Shown here: piece after piece, positions 25,590 to 34,334 of the stretch
How positions within the stretch are numbered: position 1 is the stretch's first letter
Layout: every line of letters starts with the position of its first letter
Assembly (NCBI RefSeq): GCF_000519305.1
Contig: NZ_JAFG01000004.1
Coordinates: forward strand, 726,222 to 790,221
Direction: 5' to 3'
Length of the DNA stretch: 64,000 nucleotides
DNA from: Mesorhizobium ciceri WSM4083
GTDB taxonomy: Bacteria; Pseudomonadota; Alphaproteobacteria; Rhizobiales; Rhizobiaceae
Notes under the pieces: generated by a model
What the model was told of the DNA's origin: nothing
Seen by the model: only the letters and a program-made list of their open reading frames with translations
Databases searched by the model: none
Program-made: the position numbers and the translations under genes

Positions 25590-26633
25590 TCAGGTGCTTT
25601 CGCGCTCGACGACGCGATAGCCGGTCAGGATGATTTCCTGTTCGTGCTTCTTTTCGCCGCCGCGGATGATCTGGATAAGCCTGCGGGCAGCTTGTTGTCC
25701 GATGCCATAGCAGTCCACGTTCACGGTTGTGATGCCGGGATGGCAGAAGGCGGCAACCTCATAATCGCCAAAGCCGGCAATGGCGATATCCTGCGGGACC
25801 CGCATTCCACGACGCTTGCATTCCATCAGCGCGCCAAAGGCCGAGAGATCGGAAACGCAGAGCACGGCCTCGGTGTCCGGCCAGCGTTCCAGCATGCTCA
25901 CAACCGCCTGGCCACCTTGTTCGATGGAGATCGGTGGCACGCCGAAGGAGACAAGCCGGCCGGTCGGCAGGCCGAGATCCTCGATGGCTCGGACAAAGCC
26001 TTCGCGCCGCTGGCTGCCGCGCGTGTCGCGCGAGGTCGTGCCACCGATGTAGCCGAATTTTCGATAGCCTTTCCTGGCCAGCGTTTTGACGAGAAGCCCC
26101 ATCGCCTCTTCGTTGGAGAACCCGACCACCTGATCGATGGGTTTCGACGGCAACTCCCAGGTTTCGACTACCGGGATGCCCGCGTTATCAAGAAGGCGGC
26201 GGGCGCGCTCCGTATGGGCTCCTCCAGTCACTATGATGCCTTCCGGCCGTCGGCGGAGCATCGCTTCGATCAGCCTTTCCTCCTTCTCGACCGTGTAGTC
26301 GGTGTAGCCGAGAAGAAGCTGGAGTCCCGTGCTCTCCAGTTCATCCGTAATACCGCGCGCCGTGTCGGCGAAGTTGGAATTGTTGAGCGATGGAACCATT
26401 GCAGCAACAAATCCAGTCTTGCGCGAGGACAGGGTACCGGCTGACTGGTCGAGCACGTAACCAAGCTCGTTGACCGCAGCCATGATCTTTTCCCGCGTCG
26501 CCTTGGAAACCCGGCTGCCCTCTTTCAGGGCGCGTGAAACGGTCATGGTGGACACACCTGCCCGCAGCGCCACGTCAACCATAGTTGGCGCATGGCTTTC
26601 GAGGGGCCTAGATGAGGCAGCCTTGGCCATCAT
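25590..26633 (-). CDS. LacI/GalR-family transcriptional regulator of the sugar-acid cluster
   Basis: 347-residue repressor. The N-terminal helix-turn-helix reads TMVDVALRAGVSTMTVSRAL with the hinge helix following. The effector-binding domain resembles GntR-type LacI members (FVAAMVPSLNNSNFADTARG, VVGFSNEEAMG, and AIAGFGDYEVAAFCHPGITT). ATG 26633 is preferred because the DNA-binding domain then starts about 17 residues in; the frame is open to GTG at 26726. Its own upstream region carries a one-mismatch copy of the operator, suggesting autoregulation. The effector is probably gluconate or a ketogluconate (inference). Confidence 0.9.
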   Translation of the reverse strand: MMAKAASSRPLESHAPTMVDVALRAGVSTMTVSRALKEGSRVSKATREKIMAAVNELGYVLDQSAGTLSSRKTGFVAAMVPSLNNSNFADTARGITDELESTGLQLLLGYTDYTVEKEERLIEAMLRRRPEGIIVTGGAHTERARRLLDNAGIPVVETWELPSKPIDQVVGFSNEEAMGLLVKTLARKGYRKFGYIGGTTSRDTRGSQRREGFVRAIEDLGLPTGRLVSFGVPPISIEQGGQAVVSMLERWPDTEAVLCVSDLSAFGALMECKRRGMRVPQDIAIAGFGDYEVAAFCHPGITTVNVDCYGIGQQAARRLIQIIRGGEKKHEQEIILTGYRVVEREST

Positions 26634-26755
26634 GCCGCTGCACCGGCCGGCTGAGGCCTGCCCAAGGGAAGCGCTAGACGTTCGGTCACAAGGTCTCTGC
26701 GGCATCCTGCATCGATCATGAGCCACCCCTTGGAATCAAACTCCACGCAAAGGAT

Positions 26756-26771
26756 ATGTTATCGATACCAT
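26756..26771. promoter_or_regulatory. Operator palindrome of the LacI-type regulator (site 3, one mismatch)
   Basis: ATGTTATCGATACCAT, identical to sites 1 and 2 except for one base in the right half. It lies upstream of the regulator gene, as expected for weak autorepression. Confidence 0.7.
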
Positions 26772-27202
26772 CTGAACAAGACAACGGCCATATGTGTCTA
26801 GATATTATCATGAGCACTGGGTGACGGTTCTTTTCTCGAACGTTGAGTCGCGTACGAAAAGTACCGTCAAAAGCACCGTGAGATGGATCTGCTGCCCTTA
26901 CACCCAGATTTGCACGAGGCCAAAGAAATCAGCGACTTAGACAATCGAAGACCTCAGGATGTGGGTCCGATTGTGAATGAGATGAACCGCAAACCGTTGC
27001 TTTTTCTGCGAAAAACCTCGCCGAAGCACTCCGAACTACGCTAACCCCTCATTGCCGGGTGGATCGTCCGTATGATCCCGCGTCCGCTCCGCTTCTCGGA
27101 TAATGCCAAGTGCTCACTAGGTGCGATGAGCCGACCGCCGGCGGGACAGACGGCAACCTTGCCATTCACCGGACGGGAACTGTGCATTTTTTTCCAAAAG
27201 CA
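26772..27202. other. Intergenic region, no gene seen
   Basis: About 430 bases between the regulator's operator and the promoter of the dehydrogenase-oxidase operon. Short open frames exist on both strands, but none has a ribosome binding site or a recognisable product. No repeat or hairpin of note was found. Confidence 0.5.
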
Positions 27203-27227
27203 GGAACATACCTGCATCGCCCAAGTT
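27203..27227 (+). promoter_or_regulatory. Putative EcfG promoter of the PQQ dehydrogenase-oxidase operon
   Basis: GGAAC (27203-27207), 17 bases, GTT (27225-27227). It is oriented towards the operon starting at 27312, with a leader of about 80 bases. A second GGAAC slightly upstream lacks a matching GTT. Confidence 0.55.
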
Positions 27228-27311
27228 AGACACCGACGGCATTGGATCACGGATTCTTTCTCGCATTCTCCAGGCTGCCAGAATGCTCCATGATTCTTGG
27301 ATGCTCGACGA

Positions 27312-28103
27312 ATGGGCAGGACAATGTACCGCTGTCAGCTTTTCTTATCAGTCTTTGGCCTGGTGTTGGCGGGGGGCCTGTCCCCACAGGGCCAAGCCAT
27401 GGCACAGGCGCCCTGCCCGGCCGACCACGATAAGCTGCTCGCCGCCCTCAAGGCCAATGTGAAAGCAAGCGGCGGACCTGCCAACGGAGGCTTTGAGACC
27501 AACGAATGGGCCGCTGTCGTTGCCCGCGACGGCGCCGTGTGCGCGATCGCTTTCAGCGGTCCCACCGCAGATTCGCAATGGCCAGGGAGTCGCCTCGTCG
27601 CGGCAGAGAAGGCCAATACAGCCAATGGGCTCAGTCTGGCGCAGATGGCGCTATCGACGGCCAATCTCTACGCGGGGGCGCAGCCGGGCGGGCCGCTTTT
27701 CGGCTTGCAGGAGACCAATCCGGTTAACCAGGCCGCAGCCTATGCGGGCGATCCCAAAACGTTCGGAAGCGCCAGCGATCCCCTCGTCGGCAAGCCGATC
27801 GGAGGCGTGGTTGTGTTTGGCGGCGGGCTTGCCCTCTATGACGGCAAGAGCATCGTCGGAGGGATTGGGGTCTCCGGAGATTCCTCATGCGCCGATCACA
27901 ATGTCGCCTGGCGTGTTCGCGCGGCGCTCGGCCTCGACAAGGTTCCCGCCGGGGTCAATCCCAATCGCAAGGACGCCATCGTCTACGATCTCGATTCCGG
28001 CGGCAAAAGCGCCTCGGGCTGGGGCCATCCGCTTTGTGCCGGCACCGAGGCTGACATCGCGGCGGAGCTCGGCGCCGGCGTGGGGGGCTCGATCCACAAA
28101 TGA
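27312..28103 (+). CDS. Secreted GlcG/HbpS-family heme-binding-like protein
   Basis: 263 residues with a signal peptide ending near GQAMAQAPCPA and a GlcG/HbpS domain (AAVVARDGAVCAIAFSGPTA, RLVAAEKANTANGLSLAQMA, and GGVVVFGGGLALYDGKSIVG with GGIGVSGDSSCADHNVAW). It is about twice the length of the cytosolic copy at 25138. As first gene of the operon, overlapping the dehydrogenase start by four bases, it probably assists the periplasmic quinoprotein or heme delivery; no direct evidence. ATG 27312 or 27324 could be the start. Confidence 0.82.
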   Translation: MGRTMYRCQLFLSVFGLVLAGGLSPQGQAMAQAPCPADHDKLLAALKANVKASGGPANGGFETNEWAAVVARDGAVCAIAFSGPTADSQWPGSRLVAAEKANTANGLSLAQMALSTANLYAGAQPGGPLFGLQETNPVNQAAAYAGDPKTFGSASDPLVGKPIGGVVVFGGGLALYDGKSIVGGIGVSGDSSCADHNVAWRVRAALGLDKVPAGVNPNRKDAIVYDLDSGGKSASGWGHPLCAGTEADIAAELGAGVGGSIHK

Positions 28104-29980
28104 AAGGAAGGCTGCACCCGGCACAGGCGCGCGTTGACGCAGGACAAGGCGCCCGCGTATTGGCGATCTGGAATTGTCTTCGCACCTTCATACTCTCGGT
28201 GATGCTGCTGGCATGCGGCCCATTCCTGAGCGGTGCCTCGGAGCCGCCATCGGCGGCGGCTATTGCGCCGCCTGCCGCCGCGGCGCCACCCGATGACGGG
28301 CAATGGGCAATGCCGGCCAAGAACTACGCGTCGACCCGCTTCAGCGAACTGACCGAGATCAACGAAGGCAACGTCAAGAACCTGCAGGTCGCCTTCACCT
28401 TCTCGACCGGCGTAAACAAGGGTCAGGAAGCAGCGCCGCTGGTCGTCGGCAACATCATGTACATCGTCACGCCCTTTCCCAACATCGTCTACGCGCTCGA
28501 CCTTTCCAGGCCCGGCGCGCCGATGAAGTGGAAGTACGAGCCCAACCCCGAGCCAGCGGCACAAGGGGTGGCCTGCTGCGATGTCGTCAACCGCGGCGCG
28601 GCCTTCGCCGACGGGCGCATCTTCTTCAACACGCTGGACGGCCACACGATCGCCCTCGACGCCAACACAGGCAAACCGATCTGGAACGCTCATATCGGCA
28701 ACATCAACATCGGCGAGACCATCACCATGGCTCCGCTGGTGGTGAAGGGCAAAGTTCTGGTTGGCAATTCCGGCGGCGAAATGGGCGTCCGCGGCTGGGT
28801 GAAGGCGCTGGATGCCGGAGACGGGCATCTTGTCTGGACGGCTTATGGCACTGGACCCGACAAGGATGTGCTGATCGGCCCGGACTTCAAGCCCCACTAT
28901 GACATGGACAAGGGCACAGACCTTGGCGTGACGACATGGCCGCCGGAAGCCTGGAAGATCGGCGGCGGCAATATGTGGGGCTGGATCTCCTACGATCCGG
29001 ACTCGAACTTGATCTTCCACGGCACAGGCAATCCAGGACCGTGGAATCCGGATTTGCGGCCCGGCGACAACAAATGGACGTCCGGTATTTTCGCGCGTGA
29101 TCCCGATACCGGAGCGGCGAAGTGGTTCTATCAGTGGAGCCCGCACGACCTCCACGACTATGACGGGATCAACGAGCAGATCCTTCTGGACATGACCTGG
29201 CAAGGCAAGCCGCGCAAGGTCCTCGTCCGGCCGGAACGCAACGGCTACCTCTATATCCTTGATCGAACCACTGGCGAGGTGTTGTCCGCCACAGCCTACG
29301 GTCCGGTCAATTCCAGCAAAGGCGTCGATCTGAAGACCGGCCGCCTGATCGCAAACCCCGACAAGAAGACCGGCACCGGCAAAGTGGTCCGAGACATTTG
29401 CCCGACAGCGTCCGGCCTCAAGGACTGGCAGCCATCGGCCTTTTCGCCGAGGACCGGCCTGCTCTACATCCCCCACAACAATCTCTGCATGGATGAAGAA
29501 GGCGTCGAGGTGAACTACATCGCAGGCACGCCCTATGTCGGCATGAACGTACGCATGATCCCCGGGCCGGGCGGCAATCGTGGTGCCTTCACCGCCTGGG
29601 ATGTTGCCGCCGCCAAGCCGGCCTGGGTCCTGAAGGAGAACTTTCCGGTGTGGAGCGGCACCGTCGTCACTGCCGGCGATGTCGTCTTTTACGGGACCAT
29701 GGAAGGCTGGTTCAAGGCGGTCAGCGCCAGGACTGGCCATCTGCTTTGGCAGTTCAAGACATCATCCGGCATCATCGGCCAGCCGATAACCTATCGCGGC
29801 CCCGATGGGCACCAATATGTCGCAATTCTGTCAGGCGTCGGTGGCTGGGCCGGTGCCATTGTTTCGGGCGACCTCGACCCACGCGATGCCACGGCGGCAC
29901 TTGGCTTCGTCAACGCGATGAAGGATCTGAAGAACGCTACCACGGCGGGAGGCACGCTTTATGTGTTCCGGCTGCCTTGA
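28100..29980 (+). CDS. PQQ-dependent alcohol dehydrogenase with lanthanide-type (XoxF-like) active site
   Basis: 626-residue periplasmic quinoprotein of the methanol/ethanol dehydrogenase family, oxidising a primary alcohol and passing electrons to cytochrome c. An eight-bladed propeller follows an N-terminal export signal and a Pro/Ala-rich linker. Active-site residues visible: vicinal disulfide C159-C160 (GVACCDVVN), E227 (GGEMGVRGW), N311 (GTGNPGPWNP), D353 and D355 in HDYDGINE. The extra aspartate two residues after the catalytic one is the known mark of lanthanide-dependent enzymes; calcium types have Ala there. E-to-N and N-to-D spacings (84, 42) match classical methanol dehydrogenase. 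Substrate unknown. LLAC at residue 39 could also be a lipobox. Confidence 0.92.
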   Translation: MKGRLHPAQARVDAGQGARVLAIWNCLRTFILSVMLLACGPFLSGASEPPSAAAIAPPAAAAPPDDGQWAMPAKNYASTRFSELTEINEGNVKNLQVAFTFSTGVNKGQEAAPLVVGNIMYIVTPFPNIVYALDLSRPGAPMKWKYEPNPEPAAQGVACCDVVNRGAAFADGRIFFNTLDGHTIALDANTGKPIWNAHIGNINIGETITMAPLVVKGKVLVGNSGGEMGVRGWVKALDAGDGHLVWTAYGTGPDKDVLIGPDFKPHYDMDKGTDLGVTTWPPEAWKIGGGNMWGWISYDPDSNLIFHGTGNPGPWNPDLRPGDNKWTSGIFARDPDTGAAKWFYQWSPHDLHDYDGINEQILLDMTWQGKPRKVLVRPERNGYLYILDRTTGEVLSATAYGPVNSSKGVDLKTGRLIANPDKKTGTGKVVRDICPTASGLKDWQPSAFSPRTGLLYIPHNNLCMDEEGVEVNYIAGTPYVGMNVRMIPGPGGNRGAFTAWDVAAAKPAWVLKENFPVWSGTVVTAGDVVFYGTMEGWFKAVSARTGHLLWQFKTSSGIIGQPITYRGPDGHQYVAILSGVGGWAGAIVSGDLDPRDATAALGFVNAMKDLKNATTAGGTLYVFRLP

Positions 29981-30830
29981 TGGATTGGACTTGACCGTAC
30001 GTCCGGCGCGAAAGGCGTTCCAACGGGCGGCGATCGGCATGGCCGGGCTCGCCTTGTTGCTCTTGCCGGCTATTGCCAATCCACGTGAGTTGAGAGTGTG
30101 CGCCGACCCGAACAACATGCCGTTTTCTAACGCGGCCGGTCAAGGTTTCGAGAACAGGATCGCGGAAATCATCGCCACTGATCTCGGCGCCAAGCTGACG
30201 TATACCTGGTGGGCGCAGCGCCGTGGCTTCATCCGCAACACGCTGAAGGCAGGCCTTTGCGATCTCGTGCCCGGCACGCCTGCCAATCTCGAAATGCTGC
30301 GCACCACCACTCCTTACTACCGTTCGTCCTATGTCTTCGTGACCCGCCAGGACGGCCCGGACGTGACGTCCTTCAACGACCCGCGGTTGCAAGAATTGCG
30401 CATCGGTGTTCAGCTCATCGGCGACGATGGCGCCAACTCGCCGCCTGTCCAGGCGCTTGGCCGCCGCGGCATTGTCGGGCACCTCATCGGCTACCCCGTC
30501 TATGGTGACTACTCCGCTCCCAACCCTCCGGCGCGCATCGTCGAAGCTGTCGCGAACGGCGAGATCGATCTTGCCGTGGTCTGGGGTCCGCTCGCCGGCT
30601 ATTTCGCCCAGAGGCAAAAGGTGTCGCTCCGGATCACGCCGGTCACGCCTCGCATCGACGGACCGCAACTGCCGCTAATGTACGACATCTCAATGGGTGT
30701 TCGGCGCGAGGACGAAGCGCTGCGTGGCGATGTGAATAGCGCGCTTGCCAGACACAAGGCCGAGATCGACGCGGTTCTGGCGCAATACGGCGTACCGCGT
30801 CTGGACATGGCCGGGAGCCCGGCGCGATGA
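29961..30830 (+). CDS. MxaJ/XoxJ-like periplasmic protein associated with quinoprotein dehydrogenase
   Basis: A 289-residue periplasmic-binding-protein fold of the family found beside PQQ alcohol dehydrogenases (MxaJ/XoxJ), thought to help activate the enzyme. The signal segment GMAGLALLLLPAIA is followed by ELRVCADPNNMPFSNAAGQG, typical for this family, then CDLVPGTPANLEMLRTTTPY and YPVYGDY near the middle, ending before ALARHKAEIDAVLAQYGVP. The ATG at 29961 overlaps the dehydrogenase stop; TTG at 29991 is an alternative start. The order F-J-G here differs from xoxFGJ of methylotrophs. Confidence 0.88.
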   Translation: MCSGCLDGLDLTVRPARKAFQRAAIGMAGLALLLLPAIANPRELRVCADPNNMPFSNAAGQGFENRIAEIIATDLGAKLTYTWWAQRRGFIRNTLKAGLCDLVPGTPANLEMLRTTTPYYRSSYVFVTRQDGPDVTSFNDPRLQELRIGVQLIGDDGANSPPVQALGRRGIVGHLIGYPVYGDYSAPNPPARIVEAVANGEIDLAVVWGPLAGYFAQRQKVSLRITPVTPRIDGPQLPLMYDISMGVRREDEALRGDVNSALARHKAEIDAVLAQYGVPRLDMAGSPAR

Positions 30831-31360
30831 GGCAGGCTCTGGCGATGTTACTGCCCGTGACGCTGGCCCTGGTCGCCTGCCAGCGCGAGGAGCGCGACAC
30901 GCGACCGCAATCGGCGCTCGGCTCAGGTGAGCAGCCGACGCCCGTGACCACGTTGGAGCCGGGCGGACAGCGACCCTCCCCTACCGATAACAAGGCGGCG
31001 AGCTTCGAGGCCAACGCCTTCCACATGAGCGAGGGCAAACGCCTGTTCAGCTGGTTCAACTGCTCGGGCTGCCATGCCAATGGCGGTGGCGGCATGGGCC
31101 CGGCGCTCATGGACGAGAAGTGGCTCTACGGCAGCTCGATCGAAAGCATCCACGCCACGATCCGCGACGGCAGGCCGAACGGGATGCCGAGCTTCGGCCA
31201 AAAGATACCCGACGACCAGATATGGGAGCTGGCGGCATATGTGCGTGCACTGGGCGGCAACGCGCCCTCCTCCGCCGCGCCGCAACGCAATGACGGCATG
31301 ATGGTGCATCCCTCGGAAAACCGCCTGCCGGATGCTGCGACACTGGGCAAATCGCCGTGA
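30827..31360 (+). CDS. Cytochrome c lipoprotein, probable electron acceptor of the PQQ dehydrogenase
   Basis: 177 residues. Lipobox LALVACQ suggests a membrane-tethered lipoprotein; a 40-residue flexible linker precedes a class I cytochrome c domain with heme site CSGCH (NCSGCHANGGGGMGP) and distal methionine in GMPSFGQKIPDDQIWELAAYV. Between XoxJ-like and coxB genes, overlapping both by four bases (ATGA and GTGA). It is placed to carry electrons from the dehydrogenase to the oxidase, in the role of XoxG. The C-terminal 30 residues are polar and unassigned. Confidence 0.9.
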   Translation: MRQALAMLLPVTLALVACQREERDTRPQSALGSGEQPTPVTTLEPGGQRPSPTDNKAASFEANAFHMSEGKRLFSWFNCSGCHANGGGGMGPALMDEKWLYGSSIESIHATIRDGRPNGMPSFGQKIPDDQIWELAAYVRALGGNAPSSAAPQRNDGMMVHPSENRLPDAATLGKSP

Positions 31361-32367
31361 GGCGCCCGGCTTCGATGACCTTCGCCCTCTGTGTCCTGCT
31401 TCTGCAGGGATGCGCAGGCTGGCAGTCGGCGCTGGATCCGAAAGGCCCTGCAGCCGGCGAGTTGGCTTGGCTGATCTGGTTCTTCACCGCGCTTTGCGCG
31501 GTTGTGTGGGTGCTGGTGATGATCGCGCTCGTAGCACCGCTGGTTATGCGATCGCGTCCCGGTGATGAACCCCTCTTACTCGACGAAGCGGCCGAACGTC
31601 GCAAGATGCGCGTGGTCGCGTTCGCCGTCGGACTGACCGCCATCATCCTGATCGGACTGACGCTGCTAAGCTTTTTCGCCAACAGGACGCTGGCTGCGAT
31701 CGGCTCGGAGGCTGCGCTGACAATCAGGGTGACCGGGCACCAGTGGTGGTGGGAGGTGCGCTACGAGGATGCTACGCCGAGCCGCATCCTGACGACGGCA
31801 AACGAGATTCATATCCCTGCCGGCGAGCCGGTGCGGCTGCTTTTGACCTCGACCGATGTGATCCATTCCTTCTGGATCCCAAGCTTGGCCGGCAAGCTCG
31901 ACCTTATCCCCGGCCACATGAACGTGCTGGATATCAAGGCGGACAAGCCAGGCGTCTACCGTGGTCAATGCGCTGAATTCTGCGGTGCGCAGCATGCCAA
32001 TATGGGCACCTTCATCATCGCCGAGCCGCGCCCGAAATTCGATGCCTGGCTGAACGACCAATTGCAGCCGGCCGGGGCGCCGGCGAGCGGCGAAGCCAAG
32101 GCCGGCGCGGACCTGTTCCTCAAACGCCCCTGCGTGATGTGCCACAGGATCGGGGGAACGCCGGCCGGCGGAACGGTGGCTCCCGACCTCACCCACATCG
32201 CCAGCCGGAAAACATTGGCGGCCGGAACGCTGACGATGAGCCGCGGCAATCTCGCCGCCTGGATAGCCGACCCGCAAGGCATCAAGCCGGGTTCCCACAT
32301 GCCAGTGGCAGATCTCAACGGCGACGAGCTCAACGCAATCGTCGCTTATCTCGAGGGGCTGAAATGA
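31357..32367 (+). CDS. coxB: Cytochrome c oxidase subunit II with fused cytochrome c domain (copy 2)
   Basis: 336-residue subunit II of a caa3-type oxidase. Lipoprotein-like signal (LLLQGCAGW), two helices, GHQWWWEVRYED, then the CuA centre: H170 (VIHSFW), C205, C209, H213 and M216 (GQCAEFCGAQHANM). The fused cytochrome c has heme site C259-V-M-C-H263 (PCVMCHRIGG) and distal methionine in PGSHMPVADL. The start GTG at 31357 overlaps the preceding stop. Very similar to copy 1 at 7776. Confidence 0.94.
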   Translation: MRRPASMTFALCVLLLQGCAGWQSALDPKGPAAGELAWLIWFFTALCAVVWVLVMIALVAPLVMRSRPGDEPLLLDEAAERRKMRVVAFAVGLTAIILIGLTLLSFFANRTLAAIGSEAALTIRVTGHQWWWEVRYEDATPSRILTTANEIHIPAGEPVRLLLTSTDVIHSFWIPSLAGKLDLIPGHMNVLDIKADKPGVYRGQCAEFCGAQHANMGTFIIAEPRPKFDAWLNDQLQPAGAPASGEAKAGADLFLKRPCVMCHRIGGTPAGGTVAPDLTHIASRKTLAAGTLTMSRGNLAAWIADPQGIKPGSHMPVADLNGDELNAIVAYLEGLK

Positions 32368-34334
32368 GCAGCGCCGATGTCACAGGCGACCGCCACATCC
32401 CGGAACCAGACCCCGCCAAGGGCGACCTTGCTCCCGAACGTGACGGCCCCCGCGATACCGGCATGGATGATGCCAGCCTGCATCGCTGGCTCGAGCGCAC
32501 CTGGCGGACGCCGTCCGGCATCGTCGGAGCGCTCTCGAGCGTCGATCACAAGGTGATCGCACGACGCTATTTGATCACCGCTTTCGTCTTCCTTGGTCTT
32601 GGCGGTCTCAACGCTGTCGCCATGCGTATCCAGCTTTCTGGACCTCAACGCGGCCTGATCGGGCCCGACCTCTACAACCAGCTGTTCACCATGCATGGCG
32701 TTACGATGATGTTTCTGTTCGCCGTGCCCATCGTGCAGGCGACCGGGATCTACCTGGTGCCGCTGATGGTCGGCACCCGCAACATCGCGTTTCCGCGCCT
32801 GAACGCGTTCGGCTATTGGATCTACGTCTCGGGCGGCGCTTTCGCCTGGGTGTCCTTCGCCCTCAACATGGCTCCTGATGTGGGCTGGTTCGCTTACGTG
32901 CCGCTGTCCGGCCCCGAATTCGCACCGGGCAAGCGCGCCGATGTCTGGGCGCAGATGATCACCTATACCGAAGTGTCGTCATTGGCCGTCGCGGTTGCGA
33001 CCATCGTCACCGTGTTCAAGCAGCGAGCCCCCGGCATGTCGCTGGACAAGATCCCACTCTATGTCTGGGCGATGCTGGTCACTTCCTTCGTCGTCGTCTT
33101 CGCGATGCCGGCGGTGATGATCACCTCGACTTTCCTGATCCTTGACCGCCTGGTCGGCACGCACATCTTCAACCCGGCGGAAGGTGGCGATGCTCTGCTG
33201 TTCCAACATCTCTTCTGGTTCTTCGGTCATCCGGAGGTTTACATCATCTTCCTGCCGGCGACGGGCATGGTGTCCGCGATCATTCCTGTTTTCGCCAGGC
33301 GACTGACATTCGGTCATCTCGGGCTGGTCCTGTCGCTGATCGCAGTCGGCTTCCTGTCGTTCGGGCTCTGGGTCCACCACATGTTCGCCACGGGATTGCC
33401 TAAGCTCGGCGCCAGTTTCTTCACCGCATCCAGCATGCTGATCGCGATTCCAAACGGCGTGCAGATCTTCTGCTGGCTTGCAACACTTTGGGACGGCCGG
33501 CCGGTGATCCGGACGCCATTGCTGTTCGTCTTCGGCTTCTTCTTCATCTTCGTCATCGGCGGGCTGACCGGTGTCATGCTCGCCTCTGTGCCATTGGATC
33601 TTCAGGTGCACGACACCTATTTCGTCGTCGCGCATTTCCATTACGTGCTGATCGGCGGCTCGGTGTTCCCGCTGCTTGGCGCGGCTTATTTTTGGTTCCC
33701 GAAGATCACCGGCCGCATGATGAGCGAACGCCTTGGGCGGTGCCATTTCTGGCTGGCCTTCATCGGGTTCAATGCGGCCTTTTTCCCGATGCATCTCGTC
33801 GGCCTATGGGGCATGCCACGGCGGGTGTACACCTATCCGGCCGAGCTTGGCTGGGGCAACATCAACCTTTTCATCTCGGCAGGGGCGCTGCTCTTCTTCC
33901 TGAGCTTTGTCCTGTTCACTTTCAATCTGGTGCATGGCGCGCTCAAAGGCACCCTGGCCGGCAACAACCCGTGGGACGCAGGAACCTTGGAGTGGGCAAC
34001 GTCCTCGCCACCGCCGAGCTATAATTTCGCACGCATTCCCCTGGTTACCCATATCGAGCCGCTCTGGGCCGAGCGCGAGGCGCTCCCTGTAGCGACCGGG
34101 CTCCGCGTCGATGCGCGCGAACTCCTCATCTCGACCGTGGCCGAAGCTTATCCCGATATTCGCGAGAAATCGGCCACACCGTCGATCTGGCCGCTTTTTG
34201 CGGCGCTCGCCGTCGGCGGCACGTTTCTCTATTCGATCTTCACGCCCTGGGCGATCGTCTGGGGCGCCGCGCCGATCGCTATCACGTTGATCGGTTGGTT
34301 CTGGCCGAAGGGCGATCCGGAGGACCAGGAATGA
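32364..34334 (+). CDS. coxA: Cytochrome c oxidase subunit I (copy 2)
   Basis: 656-residue catalytic subunit. Ligands: H111 (FTMHGVTMM), H289/E291/Y293 (GHPEVY, type A1 oxidase), the VHHMF pair, and AHFHYVLIGG. The 40-residue polar N-terminal extension is longer than in most subunits I, and a C-terminal two-helix extension ends WFWPKGDPED, as in copy 1. ATG at 32364 overlaps the coxB stop; the frame runs open much further upstream inside coxB but that is not used. Very similar to copy 1, so the two oxidases derive from a duplication or from one family acquired twice. Confidence 0.95.
   Translation: MSSADVTGDRHIPEPDPAKGDLAPERDGPRDTGMDDASLHRWLERTWRTPSGIVGALSSVDHKVIARRYLITAFVFLGLGGLNAVAMRIQLSGPQRGLIGPDLYNQLFTMHGVTMMFLFAVPIVQATGIYLVPLMVGTRNIAFPRLNAFGYWIYVSGGAFAWVSFALNMAPDVGWFAYVPLSGPEFAPGKRADVWAQMITYTEVSSLAVAVATIVTVFKQRAPGMSLDKIPLYVWAMLVTSFVVVFAMPAVMITSTFLILDRLVGTHIFNPAEGGDALLFQHLFWFFGHPEVYIIFLPATGMVSAIIPVFARRLTFGHLGLVLSLIAVGFLSFGLWVHHMFATGLPKLGASFFTASSMLIAIPNGVQIFCWLATLWDGRPVIRTPLLFVFGFFFIFVIGGLTGVMLASVPLDLQVHDTYFVVAHFHYVLIGGSVFPLLGAAYFWFPKITGRMMSERLGRCHFWLAFIGFNAAFFPMHLVGLWGMPRRVYTYPAELGWGNINLFISAGALLFFLSFVLFTFNLVHGALKGTLAGNNPWDAGTLEWATSSPPPSYNFARIPLVTHIEPLWAEREALPVATGLRVDARELLISTVAEAYPDIREKSATPSIWPLFAALAVGGTFLYSIFTPWAIVWGAAPIAITLIGWFWPKGDPEDQE

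Noticed and set aside
32139..32363. Upstream extension of coxA copy 2 in frame
   Set aside because: It lies inside coxB; the ATG at 32364 overlaps the coxB stop and matches copy 1.
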